This document shows, piece by piece, positions 17,322-24,984 of a stretch of DNA of 64,000 nt (position 1 is the first letter of the stretch; each line of letters begins with the position of its first letter). The notes beneath the pieces were generated by a model. The model ran no database searches. It saw only the letters and a list, made by a program, of their open reading frames with translations, and had not been told where the DNA came from. The DNA is taken from positions 1 to 64,000 of the forward strand of contig NZ_WMBT01000009.1 of NCBI RefSeq assembly GCF_009708075.1. Direction: 5' to 3'. The position numbers and the translations under genes are program-made. The stretch comes from Paracoccus lichenicola (GTDB lineage Bacteria; Pseudomonadota; Alphaproteobacteria; Rhodobacterales; Rhodobacteraceae).

Positions 17322-19562
17322 TCAGAACGACTTGTTCAGGCTGACATAGAAGGCCCGGCCCGGTTCGTTGAAGGTATTGGCGCTGGATCCGGTGCCTGTC
17401 CGCACCACCGTCTTGTCCAGCAGGTTGGTGATGCCCGCGGACACCCGCGCCGTGTCGTTGATCTGCCAGGTGCCGCCCAGGTTCACCAGCGTATAGGGAT
17501 CGCGGCTTTCCGTGTCGGCATAGTCCTCGTTGGTGATCGAGTTCGAGGACGCGGCCTCGATCTTGCCGTAATGGGTGGCCGACAGGGTCACGGTCAGCGC
17601 CTCGGTCGCATACCAGTCCAGCGCGGCGTTGATCGTGTAGTCGGGGACCAGGCTCAGCGGTTCGCCATTGTCCTTTTCCGACTTGATCATCCTGGTGAAG
17701 TTCGCGTTGAACGCGAAACGCTCGCCCAGGTCGGTCGAGAAGTTGCCTTCCAGACCCGAGATCACGGCCTTGCCCTCGTTTTCCCAGCGATACAGCCGGT
17801 CGGTCGTCGCGCCCGTGTTGTACTGGACGAAGCCCGAGCCGATGCGGTTGTCGTAGTCGTTGTGGAAATAGGTCAGGCTGGCATTGATGCCCTGCGCGCC
17901 CGCATAGGCGATGCCGATTTCGGAATTGAGGCTCTTTTCCGCCTCCAGATCCGGGTTGCCCACGACAAGGCAGGGACCCTCGACCTGGATGCCGTCGAAC
18001 CAGGGGCAGCCGTTGCCGCGGGTGCGGTAAACATAGTTCGGGTTCAACTGGAACAGGTTCGGCGTCTTAAAGGCGCGGGCCACGCCCAGCTTCATCGTCC
18101 ATGCGTCGCTGAATTCATAGGTCGCGTTCAGCCCGGGCGACCAGGCATCCCCGAACGCATCGCTGTAGTCATAGCGCAGCGCGGGCGTCAGGGTCAGGCG
18201 TTCGTTCCATTCGATGTTGCTTTCGGCATAGAACCCGACAAGGTTCTGCTCGCTGTCGGTCTCGCGGTCGGCGGGATCGGCGGGGATGCCCAGAAGCTCG
18301 GCCAGGTCTTCGGGCAGGTCGTTCAGGATCGAATTCGGGTCATGCATGAATTCGCCCCGGTATTCGGCGCCCAGGGTCAGGCTGCTGGCCTTGCCGCCCA
18401 GGTTCATCGGCATGATCCATTCGGTCTTGGCCGTGATGTTGTCCAGGTCGATCGTGTTGAACCGGAAGGCGTCGTCCTCGCCGTCGCCGTCGGTATCGAC
18501 GCAAGGGACATAGTTGTCCTCGGGACCGCCGGCCAGGCCGGTGCAGAGGCGGGTGTTGTCCGTCTGCTCCCATTGCAGATAGCTCATCGATTCGCCGAAA
18601 CCGTATTCGCCGCGATGCGTCGTGGACAGCGTGCGGCGATACATGCGGCTGGTTTCCGATCCGACCAGACTGGCCGCATCCTCGCTGACGGCACCGTTGC
18701 GGGTATCGCCTGCATAGATGTTGCCCTGGCGGGAAAGGTCGAACTGCAGATCCAGCTCGTGTCCGGGCGCAACATCCCAGGTCAGCAGCGCGCCGAGGTC
18801 CTTGTTCACCACGCCCTCGCGCGCGGCATAGGTTTGCAGCTCTCCGTCGTCGTTCAGTTGCGGCGGGTTCAGGTCGGGGTCGTCGCCGCCGGTTTCGTTG
18901 TAGTTGCCGAAGACGCGGAAGGTCAGCCGTTCGCCCGCCGGACCCGCAAGCATGAAGTTGGTGCGCTTGGTGACGCCCTCCTTGTCGTTCTCGGGCTGGT
19001 TCCAGTGCAGACCCACCTGGCCGGTAAAGGTCTCGGGCCGCTTGGTGATGATGTTGACCACCCCGCCCGAAGCACCGGATCCATAGCGCGCCGCCGCCGG
19101 GCCTCGGATGACCTCGACCCGCTCGATCAGTTCGGCGGGCACCCAGTTCGAATCGCCGCGCGTGTCGCGTTCGCCGCCCCGGCTCATCTTGACGGAGTTG
19201 CGCGACAGCACCGGCTTGCCGTCGATCAGGATCAGCGTGTTTTCCGGTCCCATGCCGCGAATGTCGATCTGGCGCTGGTTGCCGCGCTGGCCGGTGGCCG
19301 TCGATCCGGTCAGGTTCACGCCCGGCTGCTTGCGCACGACCTCCGCGATGTCGTTGACCACGGGCTGCTTTTCCAGGTCCTCGGCGGTCACTTGGGACAC
19401 GCCGAGCGCCTGCTTGGCCTGCTCCTCGGCGGTCAGGACGATTTCTTCCAGAACGGTGACTTCGCCGGTTTCCTGGGCGTGGGCGGGCGCGCCGACCAGG
19501 CCGGCCGACACCAGAAGCGACAGCGACGTGCCCGAGACAAGCCGCGAACGAAAGGCCGCCAT
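17322..19562 (-). CDS. fepA: TonB-dependent catecholate siderophore receptor (FepA/PfeA-like)
   Basis: Outer-membrane gated porin for ferric catecholate siderophores. The 746-aa precursor has a signal peptide (about 1-29, ending AHAQ). A plug domain follows with the TonB-box-like start EEIVLTAEEQ and the FepA-group blocks RQIDIRGMGPENTLILIDGKP and SRNSVKMSRGGERDTRG, then GPAAARYGSGASGGVVNIITKRP. A 22-strand barrel ends in the terminal aromatic (LNKSF). The SRNSVK..RGERDTRGD block is typical of enterobactin receptors FepA, PfeA and BfeA. AAGGAG at 19567-19572 precedes the ATG. It lies 129 bp after the ABC-importer ATPase gene in the same direction and probably has its own promoter. Context with entE/entF homologues supports catecholate uptake. 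Confidence 0.93.
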   Translation of the reverse strand: MAAFRSRLVSGTSLSLLVSAGLVGAPAHAQETGEVTVLEEIVLTAEEQAKQALGVSQVTAEDLEKQPVVNDIAEVVRKQPGVNLTGSTATGQRGNQRQIDIRGMGPENTLILIDGKPVLSRNSVKMSRGGERDTRGDSNWVPAELIERVEVIRGPAAARYGSGASGGVVNIITKRPETFTGQVGLHWNQPENDKEGVTKRTNFMLAGPAGERLTFRVFGNYNETGGDDPDLNPPQLNDDGELQTYAAREGVVNKDLGALLTWDVAPGHELDLQFDLSRQGNIYAGDTRNGAVSEDAASLVGSETSRMYRRTLSTTHRGEYGFGESMSYLQWEQTDNTRLCTGLAGGPEDNYVPCVDTDGDGEDDAFRFNTIDLDNITAKTEWIMPMNLGGKASSLTLGAEYRGEFMHDPNSILNDLPEDLAELLGIPADPADRETDSEQNLVGFYAESNIEWNERLTLTPALRYDYSDAFGDAWSPGLNATYEFSDAWTMKLGVARAFKTPNLFQLNPNYVYRTRGNGCPWFDGIQVEGPCLVVGNPDLEAEKSLNSEIGIAYAGAQGINASLTYFHNDYDNRIGSGFVQYNTGATTDRLYRWENEGKAVISGLEGNFSTDLGERFAFNANFTRMIKSEKDNGEPLSLVPDYTINAALDWYATEALTVTLSATHYGKIEAASSNSITNEDYADTESRDPYTLVNLGGTWQINDTARVSAGITNLLDKTVVRTGTGSSANTFNEPGRAFYVSLNKSF

Positions 19563-19659
19563 GACAAGGCTCCTTATTTTTCAGGATCAAGGATTTCTGG
19601 CTGGCGTTCGCGGGCTTCCCGGGCGCTTCAAGCATCTGCGAGCGGCGCTTGCAATATTC

Positions 19660-19678
19660 CTGATAAAAATAGTTTCAG
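19660..19678. promoter_or_regulatory. A/T-rich dyad upstream of the siderophore receptor
   Basis: CTGATAAAAATAGTTTCAG has outer arms CTGA and TCAG around an A/T-rich core, about 100 bp before the receptor start, in an otherwise GC-rich stretch. It resembles the candidate iron operator before entE, but its TGA and TCA elements are 11 rather than 9 bp apart. A regulatory role is plausible because a TonB receptor should be iron-controlled; it could also simply be the promoter. Confidence 0.3.
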
Positions 19679-19691
19679 TGCCGTCGTGATG

Positions 19692-20477
19692 TCACAGCCG
19701 CGGCCCGCCTTGGACCTCGCCGTCGATCAGGACGGTGATGCGGCCTTGCGAGCAACGCTCGACCCGGGCGCGCACGCCATAGACCCGGGCCAGCAGGTCG
19801 GGTGTCAGCACGGTCGCGGGCGGGCCGCTGGAATGCAATTCGCCCCGGTGCAGCAGGACGATGCGGTCCGCCCATTGCGCGGCCATCGCCAGGTCGTGCA
19901 GCACGGCCACCACGATCCGGCCTTCCCCTGCCAGCGCGCGCAACTCGCCCAGCAGGCGCACCTGCCGGGCCAGATCCAGCGCGCTGGTCGGTTCGTCCAG
20001 CAGCAGCACGCGCGGATCGCGGACGATGGCCTGGGCCAGGCTGACCATCTGGCGCTGCCCGCCGGACAACTGGTCCAGCGGCTCCATCGCCAGATCGGCG
20101 ATGCCGAGCCGGTCCAGCACGGCCATGGCCTGCGCATCGGCCTTGCGCGTGAAACCGTCGCTGCCCGCCCGCAAGGCGGCGATCACGCTTTCCAGAACGA
20201 CCAGCGACGACCCGGCGGGAAGCGCCTGCGGCATCACCCCGATCAGCCGGGCACGGCGGCGCAGGGGCATCCGGGCTAGATCCTCGCCCTCCAGCGTGAT
20301 GCGCCCGCGATAAGGCGCAAGCTGGGCGATGGCCCGCAGCAGCGTGGATTTTCCGGCGGCATTGGGACCGGCCAGGACCGTGACCTCGCCCGGGCATAGT
20401 TCCGGCAGCGTCAGGTCGCGCAGGATCGGGCGCGCGCCGTAACGCAGGCTGACATTTTCGATCCGAAGCCCGCTCAT
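19692..20477 (-). CDS. fepC: Fe-siderophore ABC transporter ATP-binding protein (FepC/FecE-like)
   Basis: ATPase of a type II (BtuCD-like) importer for ferric siderophores. The 261-aa protein has Walker A GPNAAGKST (about 36-44), signature LSGGQRQMVSLAQA, Walker B VLLLDEPTSALD and switch VLHDLAMAAQWAD. ATG 20477 overlaps the permease stop (ATGA). The frame stays open far upstream on the permease gene's complement, but only this start fits the family N-terminus. It belongs to the yncE-fepB-fepD-fepC run next to the receptor and to the siderophore biosynthesis genes. Confidence 0.9.
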   Translation of the reverse strand: MSGLRIENVSLRYGARPILRDLTLPELCPGEVTVLAGPNAAGKSTLLRAIAQLAPYRGRITLEGEDLARMPLRRRARLIGVMPQALPAGSSLVVLESVIAALRAGSDGFTRKADAQAMAVLDRLGIADLAMEPLDQLSGGQRQMVSLAQAIVRDPRVLLLDEPTSALDLARQVRLLGELRALAGEGRIVVAVLHDLAMAAQWADRIVLLHRGELHSSGPPATVLTPDLLARVYGVRARVERCSQGRITVLIDGEVQGGPRL

Positions 20478-21532
20478 CGCCGGGCGCGCCCGCGCAGGAT
20501 CAGCCAGAAGAACACCGGCAGACCGATCAGCGACGTGACAAGCCCCACGGGCAGCAGCACCCCCGGCACGACCATCTTGGACAGGGTGGATGCCAGCGAC
20601 ATGACCAGCGCGCCGGTCAGGATGCTGGCGGGCAGGAAGAAGCGGTGATCCTCGCCCACCAGCATCCGGGCGATATGCGGCCCGGCCAGGCCCACGAAGC
20701 CGATCACGCCCACCAGCGACACGGCGGTCGCGGCCAGCAGGCTGACCCGCAGCAGCGTCCAGCGGCGCAGCGCGTCCACATCGACGCCGAAACTGCGGGC
20801 CTGATCCTCGCCCATGCGCAGGGCGGTCAACTGCCAGGCGGCGCGCAGGGAAAACGGGATGCAGGCGGCCAGCACCAGGGCCAACGCCGCCACCCCCTGC
20901 CAGGTGGCGGATGCCAGGCTGCCCATGGTCCAGAAGACCAGTTGCTGCAACGCGTCCGCCGAGGCCACGAATTGCAGGATCGACAGGAAGGCCCCGGCGG
21001 CGAAGTTCAGCGCGATCCCGAACAGGATCAGCACCTCGGGGCCGCCGCCACGCAGCCGGCCCAGCAGTTGCAGCAGCGCCAGCGCGCCCAGGGCGAACAG
21101 GAAGGCATTGGCGGAAATCGACCATTGCGCGGGAAGCCACGGCAGGGTCAGGCCCAGGACGATAGCCGTTGCCGCGCCCAATGCGGCGGCGGCGGAGACG
21201 CCCAGCGTAAAGGGTTCGGCCAGCGGGTTTTCCAGCACCGTCTGCATTTCCGCCCCGGACAGGGCGAGCGCCGCACCCACCAGCAGCGCCAGGACCGCGA
21301 CAGGCAGACGGACCTGCCAGACGATGACGGCGGTTCCGCGCGCGACCTCGCCCCCGGTCAGGGCGCGCAGGGTTTCCGACAGCGGCAGCCCCGCAGGCCC
21401 GGTCATCAAATCCAGCACGACGCCAAGCGCCGCGATCAGCGCCATGGCCGCCACCAGAACCGCGCGGCGGCGGTTCTGCCGGTGATAACGGTGCAGCAGG
21501 ACGCCGCCTATTGCCGGTTGTCGATCCACCAC
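20474..21532 (-). CDS. fepD: Fe-siderophore ABC transporter permease (FecCD family)
   Basis: Inner-membrane pore of the siderophore importer. About 352 aa with roughly ten hydrophobic segments. Family landmarks are LPVAVLALLVGAALALSGAEMQ (near 75), NPLAEPFTLGVSAAAALG, and VGLAGPHIARMLVGEDHR in the C-terminal half, with the ATPase-contact helix before it. Enterobactin importers in enterics use two different permeases (FepD and FepG); only one is present here, so a homodimer as in BtuC is likely. The chosen GTG overlaps the end of the binding-protein gene by 25 bp; a later start is possible. The symbol is by analogy only. Confidence 0.87.
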   Translation of the reverse strand: MVDRQPAIGGVLLHRYHRQNRRRAVLVAAMALIAALGVVLDLMTGPAGLPLSETLRALTGGEVARGTAVIVWQVRLPVAVLALLVGAALALSGAEMQTVLENPLAEPFTLGVSAAAALGAATAIVLGLTLPWLPAQWSISANAFLFALGALALLQLLGRLRGGGPEVLILFGIALNFAAGAFLSILQFVASADALQQLVFWTMGSLASATWQGVAALALVLAACIPFSLRAAWQLTALRMGEDQARSFGVDVDALRRWTLLRVSLLAATAVSLVGVIGFVGLAGPHIARMLVGEDHRFFLPASILTGALVMSLASTLSKMVVPGVLLPVGLVTSLIGLPVFFWLILRGRARR

Positions 21533-22602
21533 GTTCCGTCCACGGCCACCGGGGAAAAGCGGGTCTCGATCTCGGCCAATGTCGCGGCGGGGTCAAGGTC
21601 CGCGAACAGGTCCGGGTGAAAGGTTTTCGCCAGGTATTCGATCAAGGCGATGTGGACGGGCGAGTCGTTGAACAGGTGCCACACCCCCGCCGCATGGCCG
21701 TTCCGCACCGCCGTCAGCGAAGAAAAGCCCGGCGCGCCCGTCAGCGCGGCGAAGCTGTCGCGGGCCTGATCCGCGTCCACCCCCGACCCCAGCACCAACC
21801 CGCCCCGCGCCGCCATGTGCGGACCGCCGGTGGCGATGTAGAAATCCGGATCCGCGCCGATCAGGTATTCCAGGCTGACATTGCCCTGCACACCCGGCGC
21901 GACCTCGGCGGCAAGGTTGCGCCCGCCCGCCGTGGCGATGAAGTCGTGAAACACCCCCTGCCCCACGGTGGAACAGCAGTTCTGCGCCGCCGCATGGACG
22001 TGGAAGAACACGCCGGGCCGGGGCGCGTCGCTGGTGGCCAGCCGGTCGCGCACGCGGTCCAGGCGCTCATTGTAGAATCGCGCGAATTCCTCGGCCCGAT
22101 CCTCGGCCCCGGTCAGCTTGCCCAGGATCCGCAGGCTGGGGATGGAATTTTCCTGCGGGTGGGAAAAGAAATCGACATGAACGACCGGAATGCCCGCCGC
22201 CTCGATCTGCGCGCGGGCGCGCTGCATGGCGGGATCGTTCGCGTCCATCAGCGACATCACCAGCAGGTCGGGCTGCAAGGCAATCACGCTTTCGGCGGAA
22301 ATGCCGCGCGCGCCGCCGCCCACGGTCCGGATGGCGTCGATGGCCGGGAATGTCGCGCGCCAGGCCGCCATGGTCGGCTCGTCCAGGGGCCGCTCCAACC
22401 GCCAGCCTGCGACCAGCGACACCGGATCGTCATGGATCAGGCCCAGGACGGACAGGTGCCGCCCCTCGCCCAGGACGATCCGGTCGGCGGGTTCGGGGAT
22501 CGTCACCTGCCGGTCCAGGATGTCGGTCACGGTGATCTGGGCCAAGGCCGGAAAGCCCAGGCAGGCGCAGGCCATGGCCGTGGCAAGGCGACGAAGACGC
22601 AT
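21508..22602 (-). CDS. fepB: Periplasmic Fe-siderophore-binding protein (FepB/FecB-like)
   Basis: Periplasmic binding protein delivering ferric siderophore to the permease. The 364-aa precursor has a Sec signal (about 1-21, ending PALAQ), followed by ITVTDILDRQVTIPEPADRIV, the usual start of the TroA-like fold, and the LLVMS and VDFFSHPQENSIPSLRILGKLTG segments of the interdomain region. ATG 22602 is preferred to ATG 22617 because AAAGGAAA (22607-22614) is well placed for it. The protein contains adjacent cysteines in QNCCSTVG and a C-terminal tail rich in Asp and Trp. It is 25 bp after the yncE-like gene and overlaps the permease gene. Confidence 0.88.
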   Translation of the reverse strand: MRLRRLATAMACACLGFPALAQITVTDILDRQVTIPEPADRIVLGEGRHLSVLGLIHDDPVSLVAGWRLERPLDEPTMAAWRATFPAIDAIRTVGGGARGISAESVIALQPDLLVMSLMDANDPAMQRARAQIEAAGIPVVHVDFFSHPQENSIPSLRILGKLTGAEDRAEEFARFYNERLDRVRDRLATSDAPRPGVFFHVHAAAQNCCSTVGQGVFHDFIATAGGRNLAAEVAPGVQGNVSLEYLIGADPDFYIATGGPHMAARGGLVLGSGVDADQARDSFAALTGAPGFSSLTAVRNGHAAGVWHLFNDSPVHIALIEYLAKTFHPDLFADLDPAATLAEIETRFSPVAVDGTWWIDNRQ

Positions 22603-22627
22603 GGGCTTTCCTTTCATCGCGGCAGGA

Positions 22628-24010
22628 TCAGTTGGCGTGGATGCGCCAGACGCGGTCGCCGGCCTCGTCATCCTCGCCGCGTGACTTGTTGACGGCATAG
22701 ACATTGCCCTTGCCATCGGCGCGCAACTGGTTGGGGAAGCTGCCCGCGTCCAGGTTGGCGACGATCCGGCCTTCGGTATCGACCACGGTAATCGTGCCCG
22801 ATCCGCGGTTGGCGACAAAGGCGTGGCGGCTGACGGGATCGAACGTGACGTTCAGCGGACCCGCCCCGATGTCCACGTCGTGCAGCACCTCGCCCGTGTC
22901 GGCCTTGAGGATCAGCAGGTTGTCGGTCTTCTGCGCGGTGACGAACAGCAGACCGTCCCCCGCGTCATAGGCCGCGCCCGCGGTGCCCTGGGCGCCCTTG
23001 ATCGCGAACACCTTCACCGCGCCGCTGTTCAGGTCGATGACGGCGGCCTCGGGCGTGTTCAGGCTGGCCGTGACCAGCGTGCCGGTCCTGGCGTCCAGAT
23101 CGAGGGCCATGGTCCCGAACTCCTCGCCCCGGATGGTGGACGGGACGGTGATCGGGTCCAGCTGTTCCATCATCCTGGTGTCGAAGACCAGGATTTCAGG
23201 TCCCATGCTGGTGCTGACATAGGCGCGGCCGCGGTCCCCGTCGATCACCACGTCGCGGGGATGGGGCGCGGCGCCGGGTTCGAACTGCTTGACCAGCGAC
23301 AGGTCGTCCTGGCGATAGACCGCGACCGTATCCTGGCGGGTGTTCGTCACCCACACGGTGCCGTTCGCGTCATCCACGGCAACGCCATAAACGGCAAAGA
23401 CGCCATCCGCAGGTGCAGCCTCGGGCGTGACCGAGGCGATGGTTTCCAGCGTGTCCGGGTTCACCTTGACCAGCGCCGACTGCCTGACCGGCGGGCGTCC
23501 CACGGCGGATGTCACGAACAGCGCGTCCGATTTCGGGCTGTAGGCCACCTGATACAGCCCGCGCGTCACCGGCTGGCTGAGGATGGCGAACTTGTCCTGC
23601 CCCGACACCGGGATTTCGGGCGAGACCTTCAGATCCACCACGGTCGCGGCGGCGGGGTTTTCGCCGATCACAACGATGGGGTGCAGGCCGGTCGCGGCGT
23701 CTTCATCCACGGTCACGTCCAGGCTGAAGGTGCCGTCCTGCGCCACGGTCAGCGGGCCGTCGGCGTTCAGCACCGTGGTGCCGCGCATCAGCGTGATCTG
23801 CTGGCCGGGGGTCAGGCCCTCTCCTTGGATGGCCACCGTTGTCCCTGCGTAAATGGGCGCGCGGTCGGGCGCGGCGGCGCTGACATCCCCGATGAACCCG
23901 TCCGAGGTGGGGGTGAAGATGGTATCGGCCAGCAAGGGGCCGCTTGCCAACAAGGCCAGGATGGAAGCGCCGAACAGGGCGCGGGCATGGCGGCGGTTGG
24001 GGATTGCCAT
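22628..24010 (-). CDS. YncE-like seven-bladed beta-propeller protein, exported
   Basis: 460-aa protein with a Sec signal (about 1-29). A short Ig-like domain (about 30-130) is followed by a YVTN/YncE-type propeller with repeated blades such as GLYQVAYSPKSDALFVTS, GVAVDDANGTVWVTNTR and PRDVVIDGDRGRAYVS. E. coli YncE is a periplasmic protein under Fur control but its function is unsettled. Here the gene heads the fepB-fepD-fepC run, so co-expression with iron uptake is likely. What it binds cannot be told; propellers of this family often bind ligands or DNA. A candidate iron operator lies 82 bp upstream. Confidence 0.8.
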   Translation of the reverse strand: MAIPNRRHARALFGASILALLASGPLLADTIFTPTSDGFIGDVSAAAPDRAPIYAGTTVAIQGEGLTPGQQITLMRGTTVLNADGPLTVAQDGTFSLDVTVDEDAATGLHPIVVIGENPAAATVVDLKVSPEIPVSGQDKFAILSQPVTRGLYQVAYSPKSDALFVTSAVGRPPVRQSALVKVNPDTLETIASVTPEAAPADGVFAVYGVAVDDANGTVWVTNTRQDTVAVYRQDDLSLVKQFEPGAAPHPRDVVIDGDRGRAYVSTSMGPEILVFDTRMMEQLDPITVPSTIRGEEFGTMALDLDARTGTLVTASLNTPEAAVIDLNSGAVKVFAIKGAQGTAGAAYDAGDGLLFVTAQKTDNLLILKADTGEVLHDVDIGAGPLNVTFDPVSRHAFVANRGSGTITVVDTEGRIVANLDAGSFPNQLRADGKGNVYAVNKSRGEDDEAGDRVWRIHAN

Positions 24011-24091
24011 AAGGATCTCCTTGGGAACTGGATCGCTTTTGCGGCTTGTCCGTCATGCGGGCTGGCTTCGATCGCGTGCAGCAGTATATTC

Positions 24092-24109
24092 CCGACGAAG
24101 TTTGTCAAC
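24092..24109. promoter_or_regulatory. Candidate iron-responsive operator between yncE and the esterase gene
   Basis: Read on the minus strand this site begins GTTGACAAACTTCGTC and matches the entE operator at 13 of 16 positions. It includes a perfect TTGACA -35 hexamer pointing to the yncE-fep genes. One arm of the palindrome is weaker than in the entE site. It lies in the 116-bp space between two divergent siderophore genes. Confidence 0.45.
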
Positions 24110-24126
24110 CATGGCGGGGCGGGAAA

Positions 24127-24984
24127 ATGGCGGGGGATTGCACGGGAATGCAGGGCGCGGGCCGGGTCGGGCCGGATCATGCCCGGAAAGCCGCTGCATT
24201 GCGGATTTTCGGCCAGCCAGTGGCGACGCATCGCCTGTCGCAAATGGCCGTGAACGCGGGTCCGGGCCACCGGCTGTTCCTGGCCGTGCCGCGCGGCGCG
24301 CCGCCCGTGGCGGGCTGGCCGATCCTGTATCTGCTGGACGGCAACGCGGCCTTCGATTTCCTGACACCCGACCTGCTGGCCCTGGCGCCGGGACTGATGC
24401 TGGCGGGCGTGGGCTATGACACCGACCGGCAGTTCGCGCGCGAACAGCGCACGCTGGACTTCACCGCGCCCGAGGGGCCGGGCGACGGCATCCGCCCCGA
24501 TCCCGTCCATCCGGGCCGCATGGCGGGGGGTGCCGCGCTGTTCCTGGACCGGCTGACCGGGCCTTTGCGCCAGGCAGCCGAGGCTGCCGCGCCGGTCGAT
24601 CCCGCGCGGCGGACGCTGTGGGGGCATTCCTTCGGCGGGCTGTTCACGCTCTATGCGCTGCTGACGCGGCCCGGTGCCTTTGCGCGTTACGCCGCGATCA
24701 GCCCCTCGATCTGGTGGGACGAAGGCCTGATCCGCCGCGTGGCCGACAGCGCGGGCCGGATGGCCGCGCCGCCGCCGCTGCTGGCCGCGCTTGGCGACCG
24801 GGAAAAGCGGTCGGGCAGCGACGGCCCGCCGCCCGATGGTCCCGCGCCCGCGACGATGCGGTTCCTGGCCGACCTGAGGGACAGGCCCGGCTTGTCACCG
24901 CAGGTCCATGTCCTGCCGGGCCTGGTTCACATCGAAACCATCGCCGGATCCCTGCCGCTGGTTCTGCCCTTCGCCGCCGCCTGA
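24127..24984 (+). CDS. Siderophore esterase (Fes/IroE/BesA-like alpha/beta hydrolase)
   Basis: Predicted to hydrolyse the ester backbone of a catecholate tri-ester so that iron can be released. The 285-aa protein has the alpha/beta-hydrolase nucleophile motif GHSFGG (Ser near residue 165), the AAISPSIWWDEGLI block characteristic of IroE/BesA-type esterases, and a C-terminal His in GLVHIETI. There is no signal peptide, so action is probably cytoplasmic. The start is uncertain: the frame opens upstream to 24046, ATG 24127 and ATG 24148 both have weak purine-rich leaders. It is the only siderophore gene on the plus strand, and its last 58 bp overlap the 3' end of the NRPS gene. Confidence 0.85.
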   Translation: MAGDCTGMQGAGRVGPDHARKAAALRIFGQPVATHRLSQMAVNAGPGHRLFLAVPRGAPPVAGWPILYLLDGNAAFDFLTPDLLALAPGLMLAGVGYDTDRQFAREQRTLDFTAPEGPGDGIRPDPVHPGRMAGGAALFLDRLTGPLRQAAEAAAPVDPARRTLWGHSFGGLFTLYALLTRPGAFARYAAISPSIWWDEGLIRRVADSAGRMAAPPPLLAALGDREKRSGSDGPPPDGPAPATMRFLADLRDRPGLSPQVHVLPGLVHIETIAGSLPLVLPFAAA

